Positions 1 to 10,200 of a stretch of 64,000 nt of DNA are shown here, in pieces (the first letter of the stretch is position 1; each line of letters begins with the position of its first letter). The stretch lies in contig OU612071.1 of NCBI GenBank assembly GCA_914767715.1, positions 25,169,681-25,233,680 on the forward strand, given 5' to 3'. Source of the stretch: Membranipora membranacea (lineage: Eukaryota; Bryozoa; Gymnolaemata; Cheilostomatida; Membraniporidae). The translations under genes and the position numbers were made by a program. Under the pieces are notes generated by a model. That model was not told the DNA's origin, did not search any database, and worked only from the letters and a program-made list of their open reading frames with translations.

Positions 1-2
1 AT

Positions 3-521
3 AACCCGCAAGAGAAGGACCAGGTCCTCATTGTCAAAGATGGGCAATTAAAGTTTGACTCTACCATAAAAAAGACTGATATTTTTTCATTTAACCGATT
101 TTTTGATTGTTTTGTGGTTTACATGACAATCAGAGGTAAAGCCTGCCCCAATGAATTCCCATCAATGCTAAAACACCTCGAGTCAGTAAAACGTCTGTTT
201 TTTCAAAACTGTGATGGAACCTTATATGATAAAAGGTTCCGACTTATGAGGGCTGATAACCCACGGGTACCATGGGGCTGTTATATGGCAGAGTTTGTGT
301 CGAAGAGAGCTCACATGGATGCTAAAGGCCCAAGTAGTGCAAGCCATTATCATCACAGGGCACCGTCTTACAAACCATCCAATGCTGGTAGACCCTGCAT
401 GTACTTCAACCAAAGCAAATGCACTCGGACGGGTTGTAAATTTACACATACCTGCTCAAAATGCGGAAGCCCCAGCCACGGAAGTTCTAAATGTGCAAAG
501 AATGGTGGGCTGAAAGCCTAG
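3..521 (+). CDS. Gag-like ORF of a DIRS/Ngaro-type retrotransposon, 5' end outside the window
   Basis: The frame is open from the first bases of the window to a TAG at 519-521, so the true start lies upstream. The visible 172 residues contain a conserved-looking region (…PWGCYMAEFV…) and then two zinc-binding motifs: a CCCH-like cluster (CMYFNQSKC, CKFTH) and a CCHC-like knuckle (CSKCGSPSHGSSKC). This combination is usual in gag-like proteins of tyrosine-recombinase retrotransposons, where the protein packages element RNA into particles. The reverse transcriptase ORF follows 260 bp downstream on the same strand, which fixes the identity. An ATG at 114 lies within the open frame and is probably not the real start. 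No internal stop is visible. Confidence 0.75.
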   Translation, partial: NPQEKDQVLIVKDGQLKFDSTIKKTDIFSFNRFFDCFVVYMTIRGKACPNEFPSMLKHLESVKRLFFQNCDGTLYDKRFRLMRADNPRVPWGCYMAEFVSKRAHMDAKGPSSASHYHHRAPSYKPSNAGRPCMYFNQSKCTRTGCKFTHTCSKCGSPSHGSSKCAKNGGLKA

Positions 522-777
522 TCATGGCCACCAGAGCTGTTTGTATTGTGCAGTGACCAATGTTATTATTTACTATTTATTGTTGACTGCTATCTATGTT
601 TTGTGTTAGCCAGTTCAGTTCAATTATACGGCTGTGTCTGTGCATAAATAGTCTGAACAAAATAGAATTGAATCAGCGAGTGCGGAAGGTCCTAATCACC
701 CACTTGCCTTTTTCAATGACAACCTTGTGACTACTGTATTTAATGATAGCTAACATTATTTACAATTTCTATTTTTA

Positions 778-2421
778 GAATTAGTGCAAAATGTAAAATC
801 AATAGCTGATGCGGGAATCGTAACACCAGTCAGCTCCAACAGATTGTGGAACTGTTTAAAAGGCTATCCTAACAGGGACTTCATTGTGTCGGGTTTCAAG
901 AAGGGATTTCGCATCGGGGTGCCTTCTGTAAACTCTATTCCTGTCAATAATGTAACCCTAGACAAAAAACCAGCTAGGAACCGCGAGATAGTCATTGAAA
1001 AGCTAAACAGTGAGCTGCAGCAAGGTCGCATCTTAGGGCCATACAATGCTTCACCACTACCAATGGCATCATATGCTCCTTTATATGCTATTCCAAAGAG
1101 CACTCCGGGAAAGTTTCGCCTCATTCATGATCTGAGTAAACCTTATGGCACATCTGTCAATGATAATATTCCCAATGAACTTAAAGGTGTGAGCTACTGT
1201 AATGTTATGCAGGTGGCAGAATCGCTGTCAAGAAGACAAGAGAAAGAGAAGGCCCCAACCTTCATGGCGAAGATCGACCTAGCAGATGCGTATCGGTGCT
1301 GCCCAATAAACAAAGAAGACTGGAGATATCTGGGGATGCAATTTGAAGATAAGTTGTTAATCGATATATGTTTGCCCATGGGCCTGAGCACATCATGCGC
1401 TATATTCCAAGCCATATCAAACAGCCTTGCTTGGTTATTTGAGAAAACCCACCCAGACTGTGAAATGTTCAATTACATCGATGACTTTTTGATACTGGCG
1501 TCGAGCCATCAGCGATGTCAAGAGGCATTGTCAGAATTTCTCTCATGGCTAGAGTATTTAGGTTTCCCGGTCAGCCCACAAAAGACTGTGCTTCCCTGCA
1601 CCCACATAGAGTTCCTAGGACTGGGTATCGATAGCTGTCACCTGTCATTCTTTGTGCCTTTGTCAAAAAGAGAAAAGTATGAAAGGGAAATTACTAACTT
1701 TATTGCGAAGAAGGGGCACCGTGTTCACTCTATACAGAAACTGGTTGGTAAACTCACATTTCTTTGTGCCACCTTTTTACCCGGAAAGGCGCTGTTGGCG
1801 GGATTATACCAAAACCTATCTGGTATCCTATCATCAAACAAGTGGGCACAGCGCAGATTAAATGAAAACGTTCGTGCAGATCTGCGTGTGTGGCGGTCCT
1901 TCCTGTCTCAACCAGAAGGAAAACCATTTAAATTCATTTTTGCAGGATCTCAGGAAGCCTCACATTCTATCATATCAGACGCCTCAGGATCGGTTGGCTA
2001 TGGATGTGTGTTCGACAACTGGTGGTTCAACGGAGTTTGGCAAGATGAATGGTGGTCAAAACAGAATATCGCTCTCTTGGAACTGATTCCCATCTACATT
2101 GCCGTTAAGCTCTGGGGCGACAAGATAAGTGATACGATACTCTCTATTCAGACTGACAATCAAGCTCTGGTGGCCATGATCAACACATTCTTCTCTAAAG
2201 AGAAAATGATCAACACCCTACTGAAAGATTTGGCCTTGTTTTGTATGACTCACAATATTGTTTTGCGAGTGCGCCACATAGCCGGTAGTTTGAACGTCAT
2301 AGCAGATAAGCTATCAAGAAATTTGGATTGTGGTATCAGTTTTTACGCCAGCAACACCGAATACAAAATCCCTGTCCATCTAACCCCAGCCTGCATAAAG
2401 TCACAGAAGCTGCTACACTAA
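778..2421 (+). CDS. Reverse transcriptase-RNase H of a DIRS/Ngaro-type retrotransposon
   Basis: An uninterrupted frame of about 545 residues. Counting from the GTG at 784, the RT domain spans about residues 60-340: motif A KIDLADAY (Asp165), the PMGLSTS motif near 198, and the catalytic YIDD box at 231-234. RNase H occupies roughly residues 390-515, with ISDASG, LLELIP, QTDNQ and a final ADKLSR. I see no methyltransferase domain before the recombinase, which fits Ngaro better than classic DIRS. The frame has no ATG before the RT core; instead a pyrimidine-rich acceptor (…TTTCTATTTTTAG) ends at 777, suggesting that the ORF is joined to upstream sequence by splicing. It ends in a TAA that lies in the same frame as the recombinase ORF. 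Confidence 0.85.
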   Translation, partial: ELVQNVKSIADAGIVTPVSSNRLWNCLKGYPNRDFIVSGFKKGFRIGVPSVNSIPVNNVTLDKKPARNREIVIEKLNSELQQGRILGPYNASPLPMASYAPLYAIPKSTPGKFRLIHDLSKPYGTSVNDNIPNELKGVSYCNVMQVAESLSRRQEKEKAPTFMAKIDLADAYRCCPINKEDWRYLGMQFEDKLLIDICLPMGLSTSCAIFQAISNSLAWLFEKTHPDCEMFNYIDDFLILASSHQRCQEALSEFLSWLEYLGFPVSPQKTVLPCTHIEFLGLGIDSCHLSFFVPLSKREKYEREITNFIAKKGHRVHSIQKLVGKLTFLCATFLPGKALLAGLYQNLSGILSSNKWAQRRLNENVRADLRVWRSFLSQPEGKPFKFIFAGSQEASHSIISDASGSVGYGCVFDNWWFNGVWQDEWWSKQNIALLELIPIYIAVKLWGDKISDTILSIQTDNQALVAMINTFFSKEKMINTLLKDLALFCMTHNIVLRVRHIAGSLNVIADKLSRNLDCGISFYASNTEYKIPVHLTPACIKSQKLLH

Positions 2422-2433
2422 AAAACCTTTCTT

Positions 2434-3325
2434 TTGTCAGGCTTGCAAGAACTTCAGGCTACAGCTGATAACTTGATACACAACTCAGTCGCGCCCACCA
2501 CAAGAAGATCGTACAGCTTGGCAGTTAAAGGCCTATCAGACTTCTGTAAAGAGCACAAAATAAAAGATAAGTTTTCCGCTAAAACTATAGAACTTTACGT
2601 TGCTCACCTTGCTAAGAAAGGCATGAAGGCCAGTACAATTCGATCTGCGTTGTCTGCAGTCCGTCATCATTGCAATTCTAACTATATCGAAATTAGCTTT
2701 GACACCCCTAGGCTACAGTTACTGTTGAAGGGTGTGCGCCGCAGAAATGATTCAATAGCTATCAGGCCAAACCATGTGGTAAAGGTCAGACAACTCCAAA
2801 AAATATGTAACTCTGCAGATAAGTTATTCAGCCCTCAACAGGCACTCATGATAAAAGCTATGTTTGCATTGTCATTCTTTGCATTGTTACGCCCATCGGA
2901 GGTTTATCATACTAGTACCACTCCAGAACATCAACTAAGGAGATCGTCTATCCGAGTAAGACAAAAATAGATTAAAATAACTTTCTCATCATTCAAGCAC
3001 TCCTCAGGTAGTACTACAATAACAGTAGAAAGGAAGCTCTTTTTTGGATATTTGCCCGGTCCTACTGTTGCAATCATACTTGTCGGCCAATTCAGGCATC
3101 GCACAGCAGGAAGGGAGCATTGTTTTATTCCATTGTTCACGCGCTGAGGCCCATTCTTGGCTACAACGGTGTGTGGCCGACGCTGGAATCAAGTCCAGAC
3201 TAACCTTACATTCATTTCGCCGAGGGGGGGCAACTTGGTATGCCGGCCAAGGTTTAACCGATGCCAAACTCAAAGCTTTCGGCCGCTGGAAATCCAATGC
3301 GTATCTTGTCTATGTTAAGCCCTAA
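2434..3325 (+). pseudogene. Tyrosine recombinase of the same retrotransposon, interrupted
   Basis: Tyrosine recombinases insert the circular cDNA of DIRS-order elements. The N-terminal SAM-like domain is visible (TTRRSYSLAVKGL, ASTIRSALSAVRHHC). The catalytic residues follow in order: Arg in FALLRPSEV, His and Arg in LHSFRRGGATW, Trp in FGRWKSN and Tyr in YLVYVKP. The frame is broken by a TAG at 2968-2970 and by a frame change before about 3044, in a T-rich stretch, so this copy is probably dead. The ORF is in the same frame as the RT, separated by only one TAA (2419-2421). It has no ATG at its start, but a strong acceptor-like run (CCTTTCTTTTGTCAG) ends at 2440. Confidence 0.85.
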
Positions 3326-3560
3326 TTGTGGCGAAAATCAGAGTACGCAATATTGGTGATAATGCGTTCTCAGATTTTTGGCATCTGATTTTCGCACAAT
3401 GACTAAAAAACCTTTAGTTCTAACATGCTCTTATTGTAATATATTTTAGTTCGCTAAGAATAAAACCAGAGGAAAGAGTGAGCGGTCCTAATCATCACTC
3501 TTTCCGAACAACAGAAGGGATATACGCTTCTCATCACAAGAAAATGTCGGTAATTCTATC
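3326..3560 (+). repeat. 3' terminal region of the DIRS/Ngaro element with two hairpins
   Basis: Two inverted repeats follow the recombinase stop. The first pairs 3331-3342 (GCGAAAATCAGA) with 3384-3395. The second pairs 3471-3481 (GGAAAGAGTGA) with 3495-3505 around the loop GCGGTCCTAATCA. The loop word GGTCCTAATCA also occurs at about 687-697, between gag and RT. Elements of this order carry split or inverted terminal repeats, so these are likely parts of that system. The 5' terminus is outside the window and the layout cannot be confirmed. Confidence 0.5.
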
Positions 3561-3614
3561 TGATCAACTTTTAATACCGTTGCTCGTACTCAGATCCGCT
3601 GGGATTTGTAGAAT

Positions 3615-3953
3615 TCTCAAAATGGAGAATAGTTAATGCCTTGTATGGCTTCAAAAGAAGATCTCGAAAAGAGGTCAATGCCTTGTATGGCTTCAAAAGA
3701 AGATCTCCAAAAGAGGTCAATGATTTAACCCAAAGCGGTTGTCTTTTTGTGGCATTCTTGAATTGGCATAACCTGATTAAGAGGGTTGCCACTTGCCTTG
3801 CTTATTTGTAATGTGGTATATACTTGCGAATGTTTATCTATACCTTGTACTTATACTATGAGTCATTGGTGTGCTTTGGTGATACTTGAACCAATAAACA
3901 TAGTCTTCATTATAAACTTCACAAACAGGATTGATTGATGAATTAAAAAAATC
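3615..3953 (+). repeat. Minisatellite plus tail, short copy (about 2.5 units)
   Basis: It begins with CTCAAAATGGA and holds about 2.5 units of a 42-bp repeat whose core is AAGATCTCGAAAAGAGGTC. A unique tail of about 250 bp follows and ends in ATTAAAAAAA. The tail is nearly identical to the tail at 4768-5018 and contains AATAAA near 3894. Open frames on either strand here come from the 42-bp (14-codon) periodicity and are not taken as genes. Confidence 0.8.
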
Positions 3954-4359
3954 AAACTTTCCTAAAGTTGTTTTTTAGACTGAAATTAATCCAAAACAAA
4001 TGCTCAAGTATCTCAGCGCAGCTCCAATAGTTAGAGTCGTCTGGCCCTTCCAACAAGCCCCGACAACTCCAACGTGTTTTATAAAGTACTGATCTGACAT
4101 CAAGGAAGTCATGTGATCACTTTGTATTGAATTGTGGGAGACTTAAACTCATCAATCCTTTGGTTGCTAGCCTTGAGACTGTGAACTACCCACCACCACC
4201 CCTTCCTTACCTCCGTCATTACTGGGTTGCTCTCGTTATTCCTTTCTGGTTTCAGATCTAAGAACTAAGCCAGAGTAATTAGTGAGCTCCCAACTACACG
4301 TTCGGTCAACAAGTGTCAGCTCAAGAAAATACTGGCATCTTATAGTCTATCAGTCAAAC

Positions 4360-5018
4360 CTCAAAATGGAAAGAAGATCTCGAGAAGAGGTCAATGCCTT
4401 ACGTGGCTCCTAAGAAGATCGCGAAAAGAGGTCAATGCCTTGTATGGCTAAAATAATAAAAAGATCTCGAAAAGAGGTCAATGCCTTGTATGGCTAAAAA
4501 AATAAAAAGATCTCGAAAAGAGGTCAATGCCTTGTATGGCTAAAAAAATAAAAAGATCTCGAAAAGAGGTCAATGCCTTGTGTGGCTCCTAAGAAGATCT
4601 CGAAAAGAGGTCAATGCCTTGTATGGCTAAATAAAATAAAAAGATCTCGAAAAGAGATCAATGCCTTGTATGGCTTCAAAAGAAGATCTCGAAAAGAGGT
4701 CAATGCCTTGTATGGCTTCAAAAGAAGATCTCGAAAAGAGGTCAATGCCTTGTATGGCTTCAAAAGAAGATCTCCAAAAGAGGTCAATGATTTAACCCAA
4801 AGCGGTTGTCTTTTTGTGGCATTCTTGAATTGGCATAACCTGATTAAGAGGGTTGCCACTTGCCTTGCTTATTTGTAATGTGGTATATACTTGCGAATGT
4901 TTATCTATACCTTGTACTTATACTATGAGTCATTGGTGTGCTTTGGTGATACTTGAACCAATAAACATAGTCTTCATTATAAACTTCACAAACAGGATTG
5001 ATTGATGAATTAAAAAAA
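4360..5018 (+). repeat. Minisatellite plus tail, long copy (about 10 units)
   Basis: Same family as 3615-3953, with the same leading CTCAAAATGGA, about ten 42-47 bp units and the same tail with AATAAA and a terminal A-run. Units differ mainly between core copies: the linker is TTCAAAAG, TCCTAAG or an A-rich AAAATAATAAA. The last unit (AAGATCTCCAAAAGAGG) is shared with the short copy, so the two copies differ by array expansion. The shared flank and the polyA-like end suggest an element carrying an internal tandem array rather than a simple satellite. Confidence 0.8.
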
Positions 5019-6146
5019 ATATTACAGCTCTCTGACCAAACTCATCTTGGGCCTGTTTGTTAGCTATGAGAATGAAACCAAACACTTTAATCTCAGGTGA
5101 CCCCTAATACTCTCATAGTCAGACCATTGTGTGTGATCCCAGTCTTATCTGTCTGCATTATTAGCATCATTTGACACACTATATCAGCTTTGTTTATCTA
5201 CTGTATATAATACAAAGTTCAGCCTATCAGGCCACCTGCTGAGCCTCATGTGACTCAAAGACACAGAACCACACACATAGGTACATTGCACCTTGATTAT
5301 ACTTTGCTGTAATCAATCGAATTCAGACAAGCACCAGTTTCTATCCCACAATGCATCTCGAGCATAATATCATAGACCTAATACCACCCACAGTGAAATG
5401 ACTCTGGAAACCCTTCAATGTAGTCTTCACACTCAGATCTTCTTTGACAAAATCAAACACACAACTAGTCAAACAATCAGTAAGAATGGTCCACGTAGTA
5501 CCTGGTAACTCAAGATAACCCCAAATTCGCTTCTAAGTCAAATACTAAACACACCTACTGGTTTTATCTGTCAGTATATCATGGCTTGTGGATCAAGCGG
5601 AGCTTGATGATTGATGATAAAAAAAAGTGGGCCAAAGAGAAAAGGCTCGTTCTCAACAGCTTCCCGAGATTGACTACAAATGGCCTGACATTCGGTGTTT
5701 TATGCGGATTTTGGGCAATAAATAAAATCGGGCGTTTGGTGATATAAAATCAATTTATGATATATGTAATGAATTATTTGTCTGTGGTGTAAACATTCAT
5801 TTATATATGCACGGTGCGATAAGAACTATGAAGTTATTCACTTTACTAATGACAATCTGAGAGTTCTGTTTAGCCTTACATTGCAGGAGAACTGTCGCTG
5901 TTACATGTTCTATACAATAGTAACAAATAGCAATGATTTTTAGTTACAAAACAATGTTTTTTGTAAACTCAAAAATTGGAGTTGTGCTTTCGTAACAACA
6001 GAAAACAAGGCTCGCTAGTTTAATATAGAAAGTGGTCTTAGGGTACAATTGATATCTTTGCAAATATCAGAATGTTTTATCGATTAGAACTTTTAAGACA
6101 TCAAATGTATTCAGTCTATATCGTAAAAAATGAGTGTCTAGAAACA
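5019..6146. other. Non-coding stretch between minisatellite and left duplication arm
   Basis: No convincing ORF, RNA gene or terminal repeat. A short block near 5220-5280 (TATCAGGCCACCTGCTGAGC) resembles 31783-31800, suggesting a dispersed repeat fragment. A small inverted repeat TCAAGCGGAGCTTGA is at about 5594. Confidence 0.4.
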
Positions 6147-6825
6147 AGAAATGAGTGTCTGCAGCATGTGAATATTTCTCTGTAATTGTTGCTCTTTTCT
6201 GCCTATGTAAGAGTATCTTATCTGCTTACATCAAACATAACGTGGTTAAAAGGGTGAGTATCAATTAAAGATAGATTATATCTCCGTTTTATCCCTAAAT
6301 TTGTACAACATGAGTGAGAAGCAACAACAAGTAAGGTTTTTGTTAAGTTTGTTAGTTGGTAGTACTACCTACTAACTAACTAGTACTAGTAGGTAGTAGG
6401 CCTAAGTTAATTTTACTCCAGTCATATATATAGTAGTTTAAGGGAATAAGCTACGATTATGTTTATATATGCAGTAATTATTGTAGTTAATCAAGCCAGC
6501 AAGCCACACAGGGTGATAATTATTCTAGTAGAATATAAGAATAAATCAACATTTGTAGACAGTCCAGTTCTGTATGGGGCAATAGCCAGTTTAAAAAAAA
6601 CAAAATCATAGTGGAGGGCTCGTTGGTTAAGCCCATGTTGCAATGCAAGACATAATATAGATACTCAGTCTGATCCAACACACGGGTGTTGAACAACATG
6701 TCTTACTGCACTCACTAGAACAATGGATTTTTTACGATATAGGCTGTATGACAATGCTGTATTGTATTTAAGAACAATGCTGTAGAGGCCCTGTCTTACA
6801 ACACCCCTCGCCAGCGACGGTTATT

Positions 6826-7060
6826 AGTGCCCGTTCAATAATTATTTATGCCAATCTGATAGTACTGGTTTTTCTTACAACCTATCAAGGGGTCTGAGGA
6901 AGTCACTGTGTCTGGCAGTTTGTTCCACTCCTTGGCAGTCCTGATATAGAACAAATGCTGGCTGAACGTACAAATGCCTAGCAGCTTTGCTCTCAGGTGC
7001 TACTGAAGGGGCTGCAAACAGACCTTTGTTACAATGGTCATGGCAATCACTTTTTAACCC
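6826..7060 (-). pseudogene. 3' terminal fragment of a LINE reverse transcriptase ORF
   Basis: The reverse strand reads …FYIRTAKEWNKLPDTVTSS…, the typical C-terminal signature of CR1/Jockey/L2-type LINE proteins (R-T-x-x-x-WN-x-LP). No catalytic part remains. It lies just upstream of the CCDC180-like gene and is part of the inverted duplication: the right-arm copy is split by a 1.5-kb insertion (pieces at about 61680-61800 and 63289-63330). Confidence 0.6.
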
Positions 7061-7216
7061 ATTGCGCTTGTAGTGTGTAGGATATATCAGTCCTGTCAGC
7101 CCACTATAACTCTAACTATATGATATTCTGTTAGAACTCTGACGTACAGAAGCTCTAACTAGTAAGCCTTCACTATTTGCTGTTATTATTAAACTTATGA
7201 TTACAGCTGATTCATC

Positions 7217-10200
7217 ATGGCTGAAGCCTTAGATTTCAGGCATCCTGATCAGCCATCACTGGAGAGCTCACTACACGCCCCTCCTGGCTCTGAACTGGAG
7301 AGCTTTATAGAGGATCTCAATCCTAACCAGGTGAGCCTGACAGAAGTCATTTAATCACATTTCAGATTTAATCCAGGCAGTTACAGATTAATTGTAAAAA
7401 AAAACTTTATTCTGCAATGTCTCAATTCCATGGGTAAATTATTACTGCTTATATCCTCATATAGTGTTTGATGTTATTAGTAGGTCTACAACAGATAGTA
7501 TGATATAATGTCATGTGTACCACAGATAGTATATGATTATATAAGTAGGCCTACCACAGATAGTCTGTGATATTACGAGTACCGCAGATAGTATATTATG
7601 AGTACTGTAGGTAGGGGTCAAGATTGTAATCTGATTGTATTTTATAACAGATTGTTCATCACATACACAGACCTCGTCACTCACGTCTCAGACATCATCA
7701 CAACACGTCTTCATCAGCTGCTTCTGTTGGTATCCGGAAACAGCTCCCTAATGGAGGAGGTAATAATAGCGGTAAGCTTAGTAAGAGATCTCAATCACTA
7801 GATATAGCAGCAGGTGGAGTACAGAGTACAGTTAATGTGGAGTCAGTACCCAGCGGTCATGTCTATAAACAGCTATTTGATGCTAGGGTAAGATTATGTC
7901 ATATACCAATAGGCCTTATACTCTTTACAAACCTGGCATCATGAGTGTCTGTTGACCTTGAAGTTCACCGAAAACAGTTCAAAGATGTCCTAAATATGTT
8001 CTCAAATAAAACATAAATGAGGCCATTCTGGAGTAAATCTTAAAGTTAATTTTTCTTATACAGCCACCGATGGTCCCTACAGTTAAAGTTTCTACTACAG
8101 TCAAGGTCTGTATTCTTGATTATCTCGTTGTTCATAAAATTTTAATAACAGGTACAGCTGAGGAAAGGATATGATGTATCTAAATCAGTACGAGATGAGA
8201 AAGGTGGACCTAAGATTAAAACTAGATTCGGTGGAGTACCATTAGTACACATGACACGCGATCCAGTGAAGGAGGGAACAGGTATACTGGGCCCCCGACA
8301 ACAGGAGTGGCTCTCAGGCTTTCCTAATGAAAGCTCAATAGAGAATCCAGTTCTCTACAAGTAAGAACTTTATACTGAGATCTGAAACTCTTTGATTTAT
8401 AGTGAAGGTTGTATAGAGACCTGCCGAAGTCTATTGTTGTGTTTTAGCCAGTTGATGATAAGTGCACCACTGTCGGTAGGGGAGAGGGAGGCGACATACA
8501 CCTCAAGAAAGATATCATCATAACCTTGTAATCAATCAGAGAATGTCATCTTTTCTTACCGTACAATTATAGAGATCATCAAGCTTATAATCACAGAGAG
8601 ATTCAAGTTTTTGATATGTTGCTTTCAGATATGAGCAGGAGTTTAGATCTTCTGTAGACGTGGAATCAGAATCTGACTCGGCTCTTAAAGAAGTCAGAGA
8701 TCTGCCAGATGTTGTCGGTATGTATATGTCTGGTCTGCCTCATATTTGTACATCTACTTGGAAAATGTACAGCATAACGGGTGAATTTATCTTCCAACGG
8801 GTTATTCAGTTCCCTTAATGATGTAAATGACGTATACATATATACAGCCGAATATAAAATGATTGTCCAGTTTTTTTTATTTTTGTGCTTATCTTGCTGG
8901 GTCCCTACTGATCACATGACGTGCGAAATGATATATGATTATAGTGAGTAAGAAGACAGGATCTAATGTGATAGAGAAGATAGCGAGGAGTAGAGAGGAG
9001 AGACATGAATCTGCTCTAGATGAGATGCATCAGGAGTTACTTCTCATATCTTCTGTAAGTTTACTATATTATATCCTTTCCCACCAGTGGATGATGTTAT
9101 CCTGAAAACTCTGATATGTGTATGATGAATTAAATAGGTGGTAGAGACGGAACGTGCTGAGTTTGATTTTGCACTCTGAATTGTGGATAACGCTATCAAT
9201 ACGCCTATATAAGGGCTGATGAGACCAAACTATCCAATTAGCCAACCTGCCTTTCACTGCCAGACGACTAGTGTCATTTTATTAGTGCTTCTTTTATTTT
9301 TCTAGCATCATTTTTTATTTATAACATTATTATTGTAGGAGTTGGAGCCTCGAGTTGAGAAAGCTGGATATAATCTTATGGAGAAGTTAGAGGAGAGTAA
9401 TTCTGAGATCTCACAGCTTATTAATGAGATAGAGGATAACGAGGTAACTCCCCCCCTACTCCTTCCCCCTCCCCTCCACCGGGAGATAATAATGTTGCAA
9501 CCTCGTTATCCAATAAATACTGAAATATAGAGCTTAGTATGATTTAACTGTATCAAATCTTACCCTAACAAATCCTCCCAAGACGATTTAAACTCAAATT
9601 GAACAAAAATATTGAGTATAAATTCGAGTTATTTGGAAGGGTAGAGGTTAATTCATTGGGTTTTTCACCAACTCATCTCATTCTCATCAAATATCTGGCT
9701 CTGTGGCTTAATGGACAAGGTGTCTGACTTCGAATCAGAAGATTGTGGGTTCGAGTCCCATCAGGGCTAGTTGTTTTGTATTCACCAGTCTCTATCGGAT
9801 ACTATTATAAGATTACACAAGTTACTCTAGCCTAGTGAAATAGTCTGTTAGCTGACCATCTGCTCCTATCTGAGGTTTGACTCAAACAAAATCTACAAGA
9901 GATACAGAGGGATCAAAACTGTCCTTGAAAGTTACTATAACCTTAGTTCTTCACTATAAATCTGTGACTCCGGGATAGAGAGAGATGGTTCGTCATATTG
10001 TTATAACCTGTTTGTAGAAGTTACTGTCTCATACACAGACAGAGTTACAGACGACATGGTCTGATATACAACAGAAATCGTCACAGAGACGTCTCTATAT
10101 AAATAATACAACTCAGATGTTAAATACTATAGAGGATGAGAGAACTAACAGGGTATGACATCACTTATAATCCGTCACTGACTCCCCCCCCCCCCCCCCC

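Noticed and set aside
4573-4878. Repeated Lys/Arg-rich frame (and a reverse-strand Leu-rich frame)
   Set aside because: The 42-bp repeat length is a multiple of three, so frames stay open without coding; the two strands are equally open.
9069-9257. 62-codon reverse-strand frame conserved at 59273-59461
   Set aside because: It is intronic in both arms; the resemblance is explained by the duplication.
10180-10200. Run of about 18 C residues
   Set aside because: Simple homopolymer in an intron; not treated as a feature beyond possible sequencing difficulty.
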